A stretch of DNA of 64,000 nucleotides from Phycisphaerae bacterium (GCA_030601845.1 JAUWAY010000006.1:19643-83642); one strand, 5' to 3'. Shown: positions 52,836 through 61,167, counted from the stretch's first letter. Notes: generated by a model from the sequence alone, not told the origin. Made by a program: numbers and translations.

Positions 52836-53407
52836 GAGGCGATTTTTTCGATTGCCTTTAAGATATCCTTTGGTTCGGCCATTCTGCCGATGCCTTCTTT
52901 GCCATTGGCAAGCCGGCCGACTTCCGGGCCTATCAGCTCAAAACCCATCTGTTTTACCATCTTGACATTACGCTGCACAGCCGGGTTGTCCCACATATTA
53001 TTGTTCATCGCAGGGGCCAGGAGTGTGGCCCCTGATTTAATCAGGGGTGAAGCGGCACAAAGGGTCGTGCTTAGCAAATCGTCACAGATGCCGTTTGCGA
53101 TTTTGCTTATGATATTGGCAGTTGCCGGTGCCACGACGACGATATCGGCCCAGTCAGCGAGAGCTATATGGCTGATTTTATCTCCTTCGGGTGGGTCCCA
53201 CAAGCTGGTAAAAACCGCCGAGCGGGTAACGGCCTGAAAACTTTTCGGGCCGATGAGCCAGCAGGCGGCCTCCGTCATTACCGTACGTACCTTTGCACCG
53301 GCGGCGGTCAGCTTACTGGCCAGAGCAACCGCCTTGTATGCGGCGACTCCGCCACTGACACCTAATAAGATATTTAAATCACTAAGATTTGTTTTTTTTT
53401 CGGGCAT
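52817..53407 (-). CDS. coaC: Phosphopantothenoylcysteine decarboxylase flavoprotein (CoaC part)
   Basis: A 196-residue HFCD-fold flavoprotein: ILLGVSGGVAAYKAVALA, AAGAKVRTVMTEAACWLIGP, the catalytic His in KISHIALADWAD, VVVAPATANIISKIANGICDD and APAMNNNMWDNPAV. It decarboxylates phosphopantothenoylcysteine to phosphopantetheine in CoA synthesis. The substrate clamp LIGPEVGRLANGKEGIGRM is present. It is followed by coaB as a separate gene; the C-terminus LMLDA is repeat-derived. Confidence 0.92.
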   Translation of the reverse strand: MPEKKTNLSDLNILLGVSGGVAAYKAVALASKLTAAGAKVRTVMTEAACWLIGPKSFQAVTRSAVFTSLWDPPEGDKISHIALADWADIVVVAPATANIISKIANGICDDLLSTTLCAASPLIKSGATLLAPAMNNNMWDNPAVQRNVKMVKQMGFELIGPEVGRLANGKEGIGRMAEPKDILKAIEKIASLMLDA

Positions 53408-53670
53408 TTTGGAAACTAAAAATTTAAAGCCAAAAGTTAAAAACTATAATTTGAAATTAAATATCAAAAATCAAATATCAAAACCACAAATCAAAATTCA
53501 AAAATATGGCAATTGGTTAAGCGGTTACTTGGTTAAACAATTGGTACTCACCAATTACTAATTTTTTGTCCTGTTCTTTTTGCATTTTAATTTTTGATTT
53601 TGTATTTTTCGCTTTGCGTTTTACGCTTTTTTGCTATGGTCCCGCGTTTTTCATTTTACGTTTTTTAGCT
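53408..53670. repeat. AAATCAAA-word array upstream of coaC
   Basis: The 263-bp gap between rpoZ and coaC has no gene. It consists of ATCAAAAATCAAATATC, CACAAATCAAAATTC and GGTTAAGCGGTTACTTGG-type words, then TTTTTGATTTTG and TTTTTCGCTTTGCGTTTTACG in the opposite sense. The array is close to self-complementary overall. Confidence 0.65.
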
Positions 53671-53901
53671 TTATTTATATTTGTCTGGCTTATCAATCCC
53701 GCTGGCTTCGTAATCGATAGTGATTTTGTCCTGCAGGATCTCCTGAATAACTATTTCCAGTTGCGTTTTGCCTTCGGTATCCTCAATCAGGGGCCGAGCA
53801 CCGGCCATCAGCTCGCCCAGTCGTTTTTGAACCAACGCTGTTAATTTGAATCTGCCGCCAACCTTATTGACTATCTCTGTGCTCTTAAGCTCCTCTATCA
53901 T
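53671..53901 (-). CDS. rpoZ: RNA polymerase omega subunit
   Basis: A 76-residue omega subunit. [20 protein letters not shown] and [23 protein letters not shown] match the conserved core that clamps the beta-prime C-terminus. ATG 53901 ([16 protein letters not shown]) is preferred; the longer frame runs back toward gmk and is not conserved. Gene order yicC-gmk-rpoZ-coaBC is the classic bacterial cluster. Confidence 0.88.
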   Translation of the reverse strand: MIEELKSTEIVNKVGGRFKLTALVQKRLGELMAGARPLIEDTEGKTQLEIVIQEILQDKITIDYEASGIDKPDKYK

Positions 53902-53961
53902 TCTTTTTCTCCAGTGTTTTGTTGGAGGTTTCAGACCCCATTTTGTGTCCTCCAACGTCTT

Positions 53962-54543
53962 TTATTGCGTTTGGGGTCCCTGGATAATTTGCACCACCTC
54001 TTTTACTGCCTGCTCTAAATCCTCATTTATAACCATATTTTTGTAATATTGCCATGCAACAGCGATTTCGTCGTCTGCCCAGTCCAGTCTTTCTTCGGCC
54101 ATTTCAGCATTTTCTCTGCCCCGCAGCTTCATTCGCTCTGCCAGCACCTTTGCGCTCGGCGGTAAAATAAAAATCATTACCGCATCCGGATATATCATCT
54201 TTGCCTGTTTAGCACCCTGAACGTCGATTTCGAGAATAGTGGTTTTGCCGGCCGCCAGTGCCTCGTCTACCTTCTCCTTTGGCGTTCCGTAAAGGTGTCC
54301 AAACACCTCGGCATATTCCAGCAGGGCACCCTGGTCGATTCGCTGCCGGAACTGTTCTTCTGATATAAACCAATAATCCTCGCCATCAACTTCACCTTCG
54401 GTTCTGGGCCTGGTGGTAACAGAGACACTAAGATAAGCATTATTTAGCCGTTTGACCACTTCTTTGCAAATCGTGCTCTTGCCCACACCGCTCGGGCCGC
54501 TAACTATCACCACCCTGTCCTTTCTGTCTTTCTGTTCGTTCAT
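53962..54543 (-). CDS. gmk: Guanylate kinase
   Basis: A 193-residue P-loop kinase: VVIVSGPSGVGKSTICKEVV (Walker A), SVSVTTRPRTEGEVDGEDYW (GMP binding), LEYAEVFGHLYGTP, LEIDVQGAKQ and FILPPSAKVLAERM. It phosphorylates GMP or dGMP. The length is usual. It lies between yicC and rpoZ; the 54544-54620 spacer is an AAATCAAATTTC-word array. Confidence 0.96.
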   Translation of the reverse strand: MNEQKDRKDRVVIVSGPSGVGKSTICKEVVKRLNNAYLSVSVTTRPRTEGEVDGEDYWFISEEQFRQRIDQGALLEYAEVFGHLYGTPKEKVDEALAAGKTTILEIDVQGAKQAKMIYPDAVMIFILPPSAKVLAERMKLRGRENAEMAEERLDWADDEIAVAWQYYKNMVINEDLEQAVKEVVQIIQGPQTQ

Positions 54544-54620
54544 AACAACAAATTAAATATCAATAATCAAATATCAAAATTACAAATCAAATTTCAAAAA
54601 TGACATTTGCATTTTGATTT
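54544..54620. repeat. ATCAAATATC-word array between yicC and gmk
   Basis: AAATATCAATAATCAAATATC, ACAAATCAAATTTC and CATTTTGATTTTT words fill the spacer, the same style as at 53450-53500 and 59130-59190. Confidence 0.65.
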
Positions 54621-55520
54621 TTACTCTATGTTCTGAACCTGTTCTTTAATCCTCTCTATGCGGCATTTTATATCGACCACGCAGCGGATAATCTTACCAT
54701 CAGAGGCCTTACTGGCAATGGTGTTGGCCTCTCTGAGCATCTCCTGGCTGATAAATTCCAACCTTCTCCCCGCTGCCTGTGTATCTGCCTGCGGACTGGG
54801 CTGGCAGCTTTCAGCAAACTGCTCCAGATGCGAATCCAATCGGGTAGTCTCTTCAGATATATCCGACCTGTCGGCGAAAACCGCCACTTCCCTGGCAAGC
54901 GTCTCCTCGTCCAATTTTAGTTTTGCCTCCGCGAGCAGCCCATTGACCCTTTTCTTCAGTCTCTTTGCGTATTCGGCCAGGACGACACTGCTGCGAGCGC
55001 ATATTTGCTCAAGGTCTTGCTTTATAGCTTCGCGGTGGTTAGCCAAGTCTGCCGCAAGCGCAGAACCCTCGGCGGCACGCATTTGTTTGACCTTCTCTAT
55101 CGCCTCTTGCGTAATACTTAAAACTTCCTTCTTTATTTGCTCGGCTTTTTTCACATTTGGCAAACTCGGCAATAACACCCCTGGAACCGCCAACAAACTG
55201 CCAATGTCAATCTGACATTTAGTAGTACCCAAAGAAGCAACCCGACTCAATTTTTCCATATACGCCCGAAGAGCTGTCTCATCTATATCATAGAGCATAT
55301 TCGCTGATACTTCTTTAAGCCGGAGCGAGTAACTCACCATCCCGCGAGGTAAATTTTTTCGCAGAAGTTTTTCAATATCTTCTTCGAGAAAGAGCGCCGT
55401 CTCCGGCAGTTTTATCCTGGACTTGAAGTAACGGTTGTTAACTGTCTTGATTTCCACGGCGTAAGTGACACTATCAATCTCGCCCGTCGCTTCGCCGTAT
55501 CCGGTCATACTGTTTATCAT
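54621..55520 (-). CDS. yicC: YicC family endoribonuclease-like protein
   Basis: About 299 residues. The start MINSMTGYGEATGEIDSVTYAVEIKTVNNRYF is diagnostic, as are LPRGMVSYSLRL and the end GRRLEFISQEMLREANTIASKA with IRCVVDIKCRIERIKEQVQNIE. Family members are metal-dependent RNases (YicC of E. coli acts on small RNA). The start is placed at the second Met, three codons inside a slightly longer frame. Upstream of gmk, as in most bacteria. Confidence 0.93.
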   Translation of the reverse strand: MINSMTGYGEATGEIDSVTYAVEIKTVNNRYFKSRIKLPETALFLEEDIEKLLRKNLPRGMVSYSLRLKEVSANMLYDIDETALRAYMEKLSRVASLGTTKCQIDIGSLLAVPGVLLPSLPNVKKAEQIKKEVLSITQEAIEKVKQMRAAEGSALAADLANHREAIKQDLEQICARSSVVLAEYAKRLKKRVNGLLAEAKLKLDEETLAREVAVFADRSDISEETTRLDSHLEQFAESCQPSPQADTQAAGRRLEFISQEMLREANTIASKASDGKIIRCVVDIKCRIERIKEQVQNIE

Positions 55521-55577
55521 AGCTACCATGCTTTCAATTTGTACTGCGCATTTCTTTTCGCCCGTTGCACGACGAGA

Positions 55578-55979
55578 TTAGTCGCCGGGTGAATTTGTAT
55601 CGGTATTTTCTCCGGTCGCAGCCCCGGTTTCGTCAATCGTCGATGGCTGCTCCGAACGTTGCGGCTGCTGCACAGGAACGGTGGTCTGTGGAGGTGTGCC
55701 GACGTCAAAACCGCTGATGGTCGGCCTGTAGAATTTGGCCATTACCACTGCAAGGGTCAGAAACACACCCACTAACACTATTGTAACCCAGGTCAAAAAG
55801 TCGCCGGTTTTGGAGCCCAAAATCCCGCTTGCCATACCTCCGCCAAAGGCCGCACTCAAGCCGCCGCCTCTGCCCTTTTGAATCAAAACGATGAGAATCA
55901 GTGCCACCGCACAAATGATGAAAAAAACGGCAAGGACCGTCATAATAAAACCTTGCGCCAGTAATGGAAAAACCACCAT
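55578..55979 (-). CDS. secG: Preprotein translocase subunit SecG
   Basis: A 133-residue protein with two helices (MTVLAVFFIICAVALILIVL and FLTWVTIVLVGVFLTLAVV). The conserved loop IQKGRGGGLSAAFGGG is the SecG hallmark. A Pro/Gln/Thr-rich tail (about residues 93-133) extends the usual 75-110 residues and is likely disordered. It lies between tpiA and yicC; tpiA-secG is a common pair. Confidence 0.92.
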   Translation of the reverse strand: MVVFPLLAQGFIMTVLAVFFIICAVALILIVLIQKGRGGGLSAAFGGGMASGILGSKTGDFLTWVTIVLVGVFLTLAVVMAKFYRPTISGFDVGTPPQTTVPVQQPQRSEQPSTIDETGAATGENTDTNSPGD

Positions 55980-55996
55980 ACTCGTTCCCCTTACAA

Positions 55997-56758
55997 TTAT
56001 ACTGCTGCCTGAATTATCGCGACGAAATCGTCTGCGTTCAAACTTGCTCCGCCGACCAGCAAACCATCTATATCCCGTTGGCCCATTAACTCCGCTGCGT
56101 TGCCGGGCTTTACCGAGCCACCGTAGAGGATACGTATCTCCTCAGCTAAGTGGCTGTCATACATCTCGGCAAGCAGGCCTCTTATAAGTGCGTGCACCTC
56201 TTGTGCCTGCTGTGGCGTTGCTGTCAGGCCTGTCCCGATAGCCCAGACCGGCTCGTAAGCCAGTGTTACCGCTGAAACCTTCTCAACGCTTAAGCCGGCC
56301 AGGCCATTTTTTATCTGCCGGGTTACCACCTCGGTTGTTTTATTAGCTTGTCGCTCTTCAAGCAGCTCGCCCACACATAATATCGGCAAAAGCCCGCCGG
56401 AGATAGCAGCAGTAACTTTTTTATTTATTAACTCATCCTGCTCACCTATTACATGCCTGCGCTCCGAATGGCCGCACAGACAATAGGCACAGCCAATATC
56501 TTTTAGCATTGATGCACTTATCTCACCGGTAAAGGCCCCTTTCTGTTCATAGTAAAGGTCCTGGGCCCCCACGGCGATACTTGAAGTACTAATGGCCGTG
56601 GTTACAGCCTGCAGATAAACAAAAGGTGGACAGACAGCTACGGCAACGCTCTCGCCTGCTATCTCCACAGAGGCGGAAACAATTGCTTTAGCCAGATTTA
56701 CGCTGCTGTGGCTGTCGGTGTTCATTTTCCAGTTGCCAGCCACAAATGGCTTTCTCAT
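55997..56758 (-). CDS. tpiA: Triosephosphate isomerase
   Basis: A 253-residue TIM barrel. FVAGNWKMNTD holds the catalytic Lys, LCGHSERRHVIGE the catalytic His, and VTLAYEPVWAIGTGLTATPQ the catalytic Glu and flexible loop; ILYGGSVKPGNAAELM binds phosphate. It interconverts DHAP and GAP. It is followed by secG on the same strand. Confidence 0.97.
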   Translation of the reverse strand: MRKPFVAGNWKMNTDSHSSVNLAKAIVSASVEIAGESVAVAVCPPFVYLQAVTTAISTSSIAVGAQDLYYEQKGAFTGEISASMLKDIGCAYCLCGHSERRHVIGEQDELINKKVTAAISGGLLPILCVGELLEERQANKTTEVVTRQIKNGLAGLSVEKVSAVTLAYEPVWAIGTGLTATPQQAQEVHALIRGLLAEMYDSHLAEEIRILYGGSVKPGNAAELMGQRDIDGLLVGGASLNADDFVAIIQAAV

Positions 56759-56812
56759 AAAAACTCTCCTGATAATAAAAACTCGTATCCTTCTGCAAAA
56801 ACCTGTGAATAA

Positions 56813-58015
56813 TTAACCTGGAAATCCGTTCCGGCGAATGCGTCTGCCCACTTCCCTAAGGGCCTTGATGTCATCAGGATGGATGGAGCCATCGCCAAGA
56901 GGCCCTGTATTGAGAAGTAAATTGGCATTCTGCGCACGTGCTTTGGCCAGCAGTTCCATCACCTCATCAGCGGTTAAATGCCTGGCTCTAACATCATTTA
57001 TCCATCCGCCCCTTGCTCCAACCCCATCCCTGTTCCAGCATTCCTGCATCGTTGTATTTATCTCGGCAGGGATGTTCCTGAACAACTTTTGCCTCTCTTG
57101 TCCATTCTTCTTCTTCCACCTTTCAAATTTTCTCTCCCAACTTGCTTGACGTAACTCATTATCCCATTTTATCGGTGTTGGAAATAAGAAATGCTCAGGA
57201 GATATAAAGTCTTCCTCTCCGATGGCCCCATCCTTAAAGGAAATCAGGCACTGCGGCTGTAACGAACGAACCAGAGCATAGGTTTCAGACAGCTTTGAGT
57301 ATAGCTGAGGGTTCTTGTGATAATCGCCTATTCCGTCGAACCAGATACCTGCGATCGGCCCATACTGTGTGAGTAGTTCACGCAATATGGTGCGATTGTG
57401 TTCTATGTATTTTTCGTCTGTCCGTGGTGTCTCACCTGGAACATAAAGAAAAAGGCCCAGATTTCTTTTTTCGCACGCTTTAGCCAGTTCAGCGACCAGG
57501 TCGCGTTTTGCCGGCGAGTTAAGACTTGTGAAATCCGTTACCTTCGTTCGGTACATATATAGCCTGCCAAGATGCTGTGTAGTAATAGTGATGTAACGCA
57601 TCCGGGCTGAGACCGCAAGCTCGGCAATAAAATCAGCATCGAATTTCTTCGCGGAAAATCTCTTGAAAAGTTGCTGTTTAACCGCGACAGTTTTTTCACT
57701 TTCAAAACCGCTTTCTAATGTTCCACGACCTTCGTCACCACCGGTCATTTCGAGAAAATCTTCCTTGCCCCGCGGCAGCAAACTGGCAAGACAATAATGG
57801 ATAAACAAACCAAACTTTGCATCCTTGAACCACTGCAGCGCCGCTCCGTGGGGGTCTTCGCCGTACAGCCCCTCGAAACCTTTCAGATATGATGGTATAT
57901 TAACATTACATTTCAATCCCTCACCCGCAGATGGCTCTGCATCGACGATGCCTGCCGGAACAACAACGGACACCGTTCCCACTGTTATGCTTTTGAGAAA
58001 ATCACGCCTGTTCAC
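56813..58015 (-). CDS. GH29-family alpha-L-fucosidase-like protein, Tat-exported
   Basis: A 400-residue protein with a Tat signal (NRRDFLKSITVGTVSVVVPA). The GH29-type catalytic region includes WFKDAKFGLFIHYCLASLLP, MRYITITTQHLGRLYMYRTK, VTDFTSLNSPAKRDLVAELA and the likely nucleophile Asp in GPIAGIWFDGIGDYH. The C-terminus is NLLLNTGPLGDGSIHPDDIKAL, a GH29 hallmark. The acid/base Glu cannot be fixed by eye, and His-His in the usual T-K-H-H-D motif is replaced by TTQHLG, so substrate range may differ. It interrupts the tpiA-pheA neighbourhood on the same strand. Confidence 0.87.
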   Translation of the reverse strand: MNRRDFLKSITVGTVSVVVPAGIVDAEPSAGEGLKCNVNIPSYLKGFEGLYGEDPHGAALQWFKDAKFGLFIHYCLASLLPRGKEDFLEMTGGDEGRGTLESGFESEKTVAVKQQLFKRFSAKKFDADFIAELAVSARMRYITITTQHLGRLYMYRTKVTDFTSLNSPAKRDLVAELAKACEKRNLGLFLYVPGETPRTDEKYIEHNRTILRELLTQYGPIAGIWFDGIGDYHKNPQLYSKLSETYALVRSLQPQCLISFKDGAIGEEDFISPEHFLFPTPIKWDNELRQASWERKFERWKKKNGQERQKLFRNIPAEINTTMQECWNRDGVGARGGWINDVRARHLTADEVMELLAKARAQNANLLLNTGPLGDGSIHPDDIKALREVGRRIRRNGFPG

Positions 58016-58058
58016 AATAATTACACCGGCCTATAACGTTCTGAAATAAACGCAACAA

Positions 58059-59129
58059 TTAAAGCAATTCGGTCGCCCTCGGGAAGCTGCCTAATATCGA
58101 AAGCTGCAGACAATGCTTACGGCCCTCTTCCAATCCTTTTTGGACCTGTTCGTCCGTTTTGTGTCCGACAAAATCCACAAAGAAATAGTACTCCCACTCC
58201 CTTTTTTTACTGGGTCTGGATTCTATATTTGTCAGATTGATATCATACCGTTTGAAAACCTCGAGCACATCCGCCAGGGCGCCGGCTTTATGAGCGGTAC
58301 TGAACAATACAGCGGTCTTATCTTCGCCGGTCGGCTTCGCATCTTCCCTGCTGACCACCAGAAATCGCGTTATGTTGTTGGTAATGTCCTCGATGTTTTC
58401 GCAGATGACTTTCAGCCCGTACAATTCTGCGGCGACACTCGAGCCGATCGCTGCGGTATTTGGCTCCGCAGCGGCCATTTGCGCCGCCTTGGCAGTGGAT
58501 GCAACCGCAACAGTTTGCGCCTCCTTAAAAGTAGCGCTTAGCCAGTTTCGGCACTGAGCGAACACCTCGGGCTTTGAGTAAATCTTCTCGATTTCTTCCA
58601 GAGAATAATTGCCTAAAAGACTATGATGAATCGCCATTAGCACCTCGGCACAGACTTTTACATCCGAATCTATAAAGGCATCGAGCGTCTCTATTACGCC
58701 GCCGCCCGTAGTATTCTCTATCGGCACAAGACCTAAATCGCAATGGCCCTTGCTTACCTCATCAAAAATACTTCTAATATCGGCCAGTGGGTGATACTCG
58801 ACACTCTGGCCGAATTTGAGCATAGCTGCCGTGTGGCTGAAGCTGCCGCCGGGACCCAGGTAAGCAATCCGCAACGGTCTTTCCAACGCGAAAGAACCGC
58901 TCATCAACTCACGCCAGATAGCCGTCAGGCACTTGTCCGGCAGTGGGCCCTCATTGGCTTTGGTAATTCTGGAAAAGACCTCTTTTTCCCGGTCCGGTGC
59001 GTAAACCTGCCCGCCGATCTTGCTCTTTAGCTTTCCTATCTCCTCGACAACGCGCGCACGCTCATTGAGCAGCTCCACAAGCTGGTGGTCAAGTTCATCT
59101 ATCTGCTTTCTCAGTTCTTCAAGAGACAT
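58059..59129 (-). CDS. pheA: Bifunctional chorismate mutase / prephenate dehydratase
   Basis: A 356-residue P-protein. Residues 1-90 form an AroQ-type chorismate mutase (LEELRKQIDELDHQLVELLN, RARVVEEIGKLK). The dehydratase follows with RIAYLGPGGSFSHTAA, GLVPIENTTGGGVIETLD and NNITRFLVVS, which contains the catalytic TRF. The C-terminal ACT domain (TAVLFSTAHKAGALADVLEV, NLTNIESRPSKKREWEYYFF) binds phenylalanine for feedback inhibition. It makes phenylpyruvate from chorismate. The upstream gap (59130-59471) contains two repeat types. Confidence 0.96.
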   Translation of the reverse strand: MSLEELRKQIDELDHQLVELLNERARVVEEIGKLKSKIGGQVYAPDREKEVFSRITKANEGPLPDKCLTAIWRELMSGSFALERPLRIAYLGPGGSFSHTAAMLKFGQSVEYHPLADIRSIFDEVSKGHCDLGLVPIENTTGGGVIETLDAFIDSDVKVCAEVLMAIHHSLLGNYSLEEIEKIYSKPEVFAQCRNWLSATFKEAQTVAVASTAKAAQMAAAEPNTAAIGSSVAAELYGLKVICENIEDITNNITRFLVVSREDAKPTGEDKTAVLFSTAHKAGALADVLEVFKRYDINLTNIESRPSKKREWEYYFFVDFVGHKTDEQVQKGLEEGRKHCLQLSILGSFPRATELL

Positions 59130-59191
59130 ATATCAAAGTCAAAAACTAAAATGCAAAAATCAAAATGACATATAAAATGCAGAATGTAAAT
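59130..59191. repeat. CAAAATGACAT-word array upstream of pheA
   Basis: TCAAAGTCAAAAACTAAAATG, CAAAAATCAAAATGACAT and related words, same family as 54544-54620. Confidence 0.6.
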
Positions 59192-59290
59192 GTCATTGCG
59201 AGCCCGAACAAAGCCAGCGCTGGCAATCTCGACTATTCGCAAGTCGAGATTGCTTCGTTGTCCTGATGTATCGGGACTCCTCGCAATGAC
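59192..59290. repeat. GTCATTGCGAG...CTCGCAATGAC palindromic repeat
   Basis: Outer arms GTCATTGCGAG and CTCGCAATGAC; inner perfect arms GCAATCTCGACT and AGTCGAGATTGC around a 7-nt loop. It is a member of a dispersed repeat type found in many environmental genomes. The segment from here to 59471 shows no gene. Confidence 0.85.
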
Positions 59291-59471
59291 ACCTTGTGTC
59301 ATTTTTGAATTTTGCCCCTGATTTAATCAGAGGTTTGCTTTTTACTTTTTGATATTTAATCTTCTTTGTCGAACATTTTTTATAAAACCCCTAAATTTAA
59401 CAAAAATTTACCCTTGCGTCAACGAATTTGGCTATAGAATAGAATAATTTGAGCGCCGAATATGGGGAAAG

Positions 59472-60065
59472 ATGCAAAAAGCAATAAAATATACGATTTT
59501 CAGAACCGGGTGGGGCTATTTCGGCCTTGCCGGCACTGAAAATTGGCTTTTGCGAACCCACCTGCCCTGCCCGGACCACGAAAAAATCAAATCCCAGCTC
59601 TTAAAGAACTTATCACGCCTGAATCCAGAATCGAGCATCGAGTTCGACAAAACCCTTTTCAAAACGCTGCAGGAACAGATAATCGCTTATTTTGAGGGCG
59701 GTTGCGTAAATTTTTCCCGTGATATCCCCATCGTACTGGATGGGTTTAGTTCTTTTGTCAGCTCGGTTTTAACCGCCTGCAGGGATATAAGATTCGGTCA
59801 GACAATAACTTATGGCCAATTGGCGAAAAAATTGGGCCGACCGGCCGCAAGCCGAGCTGTTGCCAACGCATTGGCCAAAAATCCATTGCCTTTGATAATT
59901 CCTTGCCACCGGGTAATCCGCAGCCCCCGTCGCTTTGCTTCGCAAAGCGCAGTAGCGGGGGGTAAACTTGTCCCCGCGCAAGCGGGGATCGGCGGTTTCT
60001 CCGTCCCCGGCGGAATTACACTCAAAAAGAAGCTGTTATTACACGAAAAAAAGGCCTTGCAATAA
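59472..60065 (+). CDS. ogt: Methylated-DNA-[protein]-cysteine S-methyltransferase
   Basis: A 197-residue O6-alkylguanine DNA methyltransferase. The C-terminal domain has GQTITYGQLAKKLGRPAASR (DNA-binding helix with the Arg finger) and LPLIIPCHRVIRS with the acceptor Cys145. After VIRS, where the family normally continues directly into a Gly-rich GGFSxG segment, there are about 20 additional residues (PRRFASQSAVAGGKLVPAQA) coded by two palindromes (59924-59992). The reading frame resumes with GIGGFSVPGGITLKKKLLLHE. Activity might survive if this forms a loop. The N-terminal domain is weakly conserved, as usual. Confidence 0.9.
   Translation: MQKAIKYTIFRTGWGYFGLAGTENWLLRTHLPCPDHEKIKSQLLKNLSRLNPESSIEFDKTLFKTLQEQIIAYFEGGCVNFSRDIPIVLDGFSSFVSSVLTACRDIRFGQTITYGQLAKKLGRPAASRAVANALAKNPLPLIIPCHRVIRSPRRFASQSAVAGGKLVPAQAGIGGFSVPGGITLKKKLLLHEKKALQ
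59924..59992. repeat. Two palindromes inserted in frame inside ogt
   Basis: 59924-59962: CCCCCGT...AGCGGGGGG with core GCTTTGC-TTC-GCAAAGC, the same family as 25408-25461. 59970-59990: TCCCCGC-GCAA-GCGGGGA, a REP-like hairpin similar in plan to 13106-13125. Together they add roughly 60 bp without changing the frame. Confidence 0.8.
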
Positions 60066-60087
60066 CATTTCTATTATATAAGCGTGT

Positions 60088-60136
60088 GTCATTCCTGCGA
60101 AACTTGTCCTGAGCAGGGTCGAAGGAGCGGGAATCC
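60088..60136. repeat. GTCATTCC...GGAATCC repeat with CTTGTCCTGAGCAGG word
   Basis: A GTCATTCCTGCG half and a GCGGGAATCC half enclose CTTGTCCTGAGCAGGGTCG, two well-known dispersed words combined. Confidence 0.65.
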
Positions 60137-60225
60137 ACAACAGTAAGCTTGGGAAACCCGCCTGCGGCTGATTTCTCCAAGTGTGGTTTTCCCCAAAAAA
60201 AAATGCAAAAAAATGTAAATTCTAC

Positions 60226-60254
60226 TTGACATAAAGTAAAGTATACTTTACATT
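60226..60254 (+). promoter_or_regulatory. Promoter with 16-bp palindromic operator
   Basis: TTGACA (60226-60231), 17-bp spacer, TACATT (60249-60254). The perfect palindrome GTAAAGTATACTTTAC (60236-60251) fills the spacer and overlaps the -10. TGTAAA and TTTACAT half-like copies occur just outside. The HTH protein encoded at the end of the operon is the obvious candidate to bind it. Confidence 0.65.
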
Positions 60255-60311
60255 ATGTACGATATAGTTTACATGACTTAAGAGAAATTATGATTAAAAG
60301 GGAAAAATATT

Positions 60312-60743
60312 ATGAACAGAGTACAGAAAATAGCATGGTATCAGCTGATTGTTACTGGGGTAGCGCTTTTTATCAGTATTATTGCTGTTGGTATTCTTTA
60401 TAGGTTTGTTGGGATGCCAAGGGCTTTTGGAGGATGTGGTTTTATAGGATTTGTCGGCTTTTGTGGATTATCACCACTTCTTTTTAGAAAGAAGAAGGGT
60501 AAAGTGGATTTTGATGAACGCGATAAACAGATACAACTAAGAGCAAGTTTTGCTGGATATCTTTCAACATATTTATTCATTGTAGCTGCCTGCATGATAC
60601 CGTGGTGGATAATTGGTTATAAGGGGACGATTACTGTTAACGCGCTTCCTTGGCTGGTGTTTGGCCAGATGATTGTATTTATTTTTGTGCAATCAATAAC
60701 CACACTAATTCAGTATGGCTGGGGAGGTAAAAATCATGAATAA
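60312..60743 (+). CDS. DUF2178-like four-helix membrane protein, paralog 1
   Basis: A 143-residue protein with four hydrophobic helices in two pairs, separated by a cytoplasmic loop with the conserved string VDFDERDKQIQLRA. The second pair has FIVAACMIPWWIIGYKGTITV and ends LIQYGWGG. The family (DUF2178-like, by memory) is membrane-bound and often encoded with a small HTH regulator. Function unknown. The stop overlaps the next start by 8 bp, so the genes are translationally coupled. Confidence 0.75.
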   Translation: MNRVQKIAWYQLIVTGVALFISIIAVGILYRFVGMPRAFGGCGFIGFVGFCGLSPLLFRKKKGKVDFDERDKQIQLRASFAGYLSTYLFIVAACMIPWWIIGYKGTITVNALPWLVFGQMIVFIFVQSITTLIQYGWGGKNHE

Positions 60744-61167
60744 GACACAAAAAGGTGCGTGGTTTTGCCTGATAACAGGGACGTTGTTTCTTACTTATAT
60801 CACATTAATTGAAATGTTTCCAGGCGGGGGGACGTGGAACAAGTTGGTCAAGGGTTTGTCCTTATTGCTTATATTTTTTATGGGCATGTCGGCTGTTTGG
60901 CTTCGCATAAAGCAAAGCCCTACTGAGGTGGATTCGGATGAGCGAGACAAATTCATTAAAAAAAGAGCTATGTTCGCTTCCTATTTTTCACTTTTTTGGT
61001 TTTTTATTGCTACGTGTACAATTCCGTGGCTAATTGTTGGCCCGGAAGGCTCTATCCCGGTTTGTGTGCTGCCCGTTATTCTTCTTGGGGTGTTCATTAT
61101 TGTTATGCTGGTGTACTCTGTGGCGATTCTAATTCAGTACGGCCGGAGAGGTAAAGAAAATGAATAG
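60736..61167 (+). CDS. DUF2178-like membrane protein, paralog 2
   Basis: A 143-residue paralog of the preceding gene, with TQKGAWFCLITGTLFL at the start, the loop VDSDERDKFIKKRAMFAS and the end AILIQYGRRGKENE. ATG 60736 overlaps the upstream gene by 8 bp. Identity with its neighbours is concentrated in the ERD loop and the C-terminal IQYG. Confidence 0.75.
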   Translation: MNKTQKGAWFCLITGTLFLTYITLIEMFPGGGTWNKLVKGLSLLLIFFMGMSAVWLRIKQSPTEVDSDERDKFIKKRAMFASYFSLFWFFIATCTIPWLIVGPEGSIPVCVLPVILLGVFIIVMLVYSVAILIQYGRRGKENE

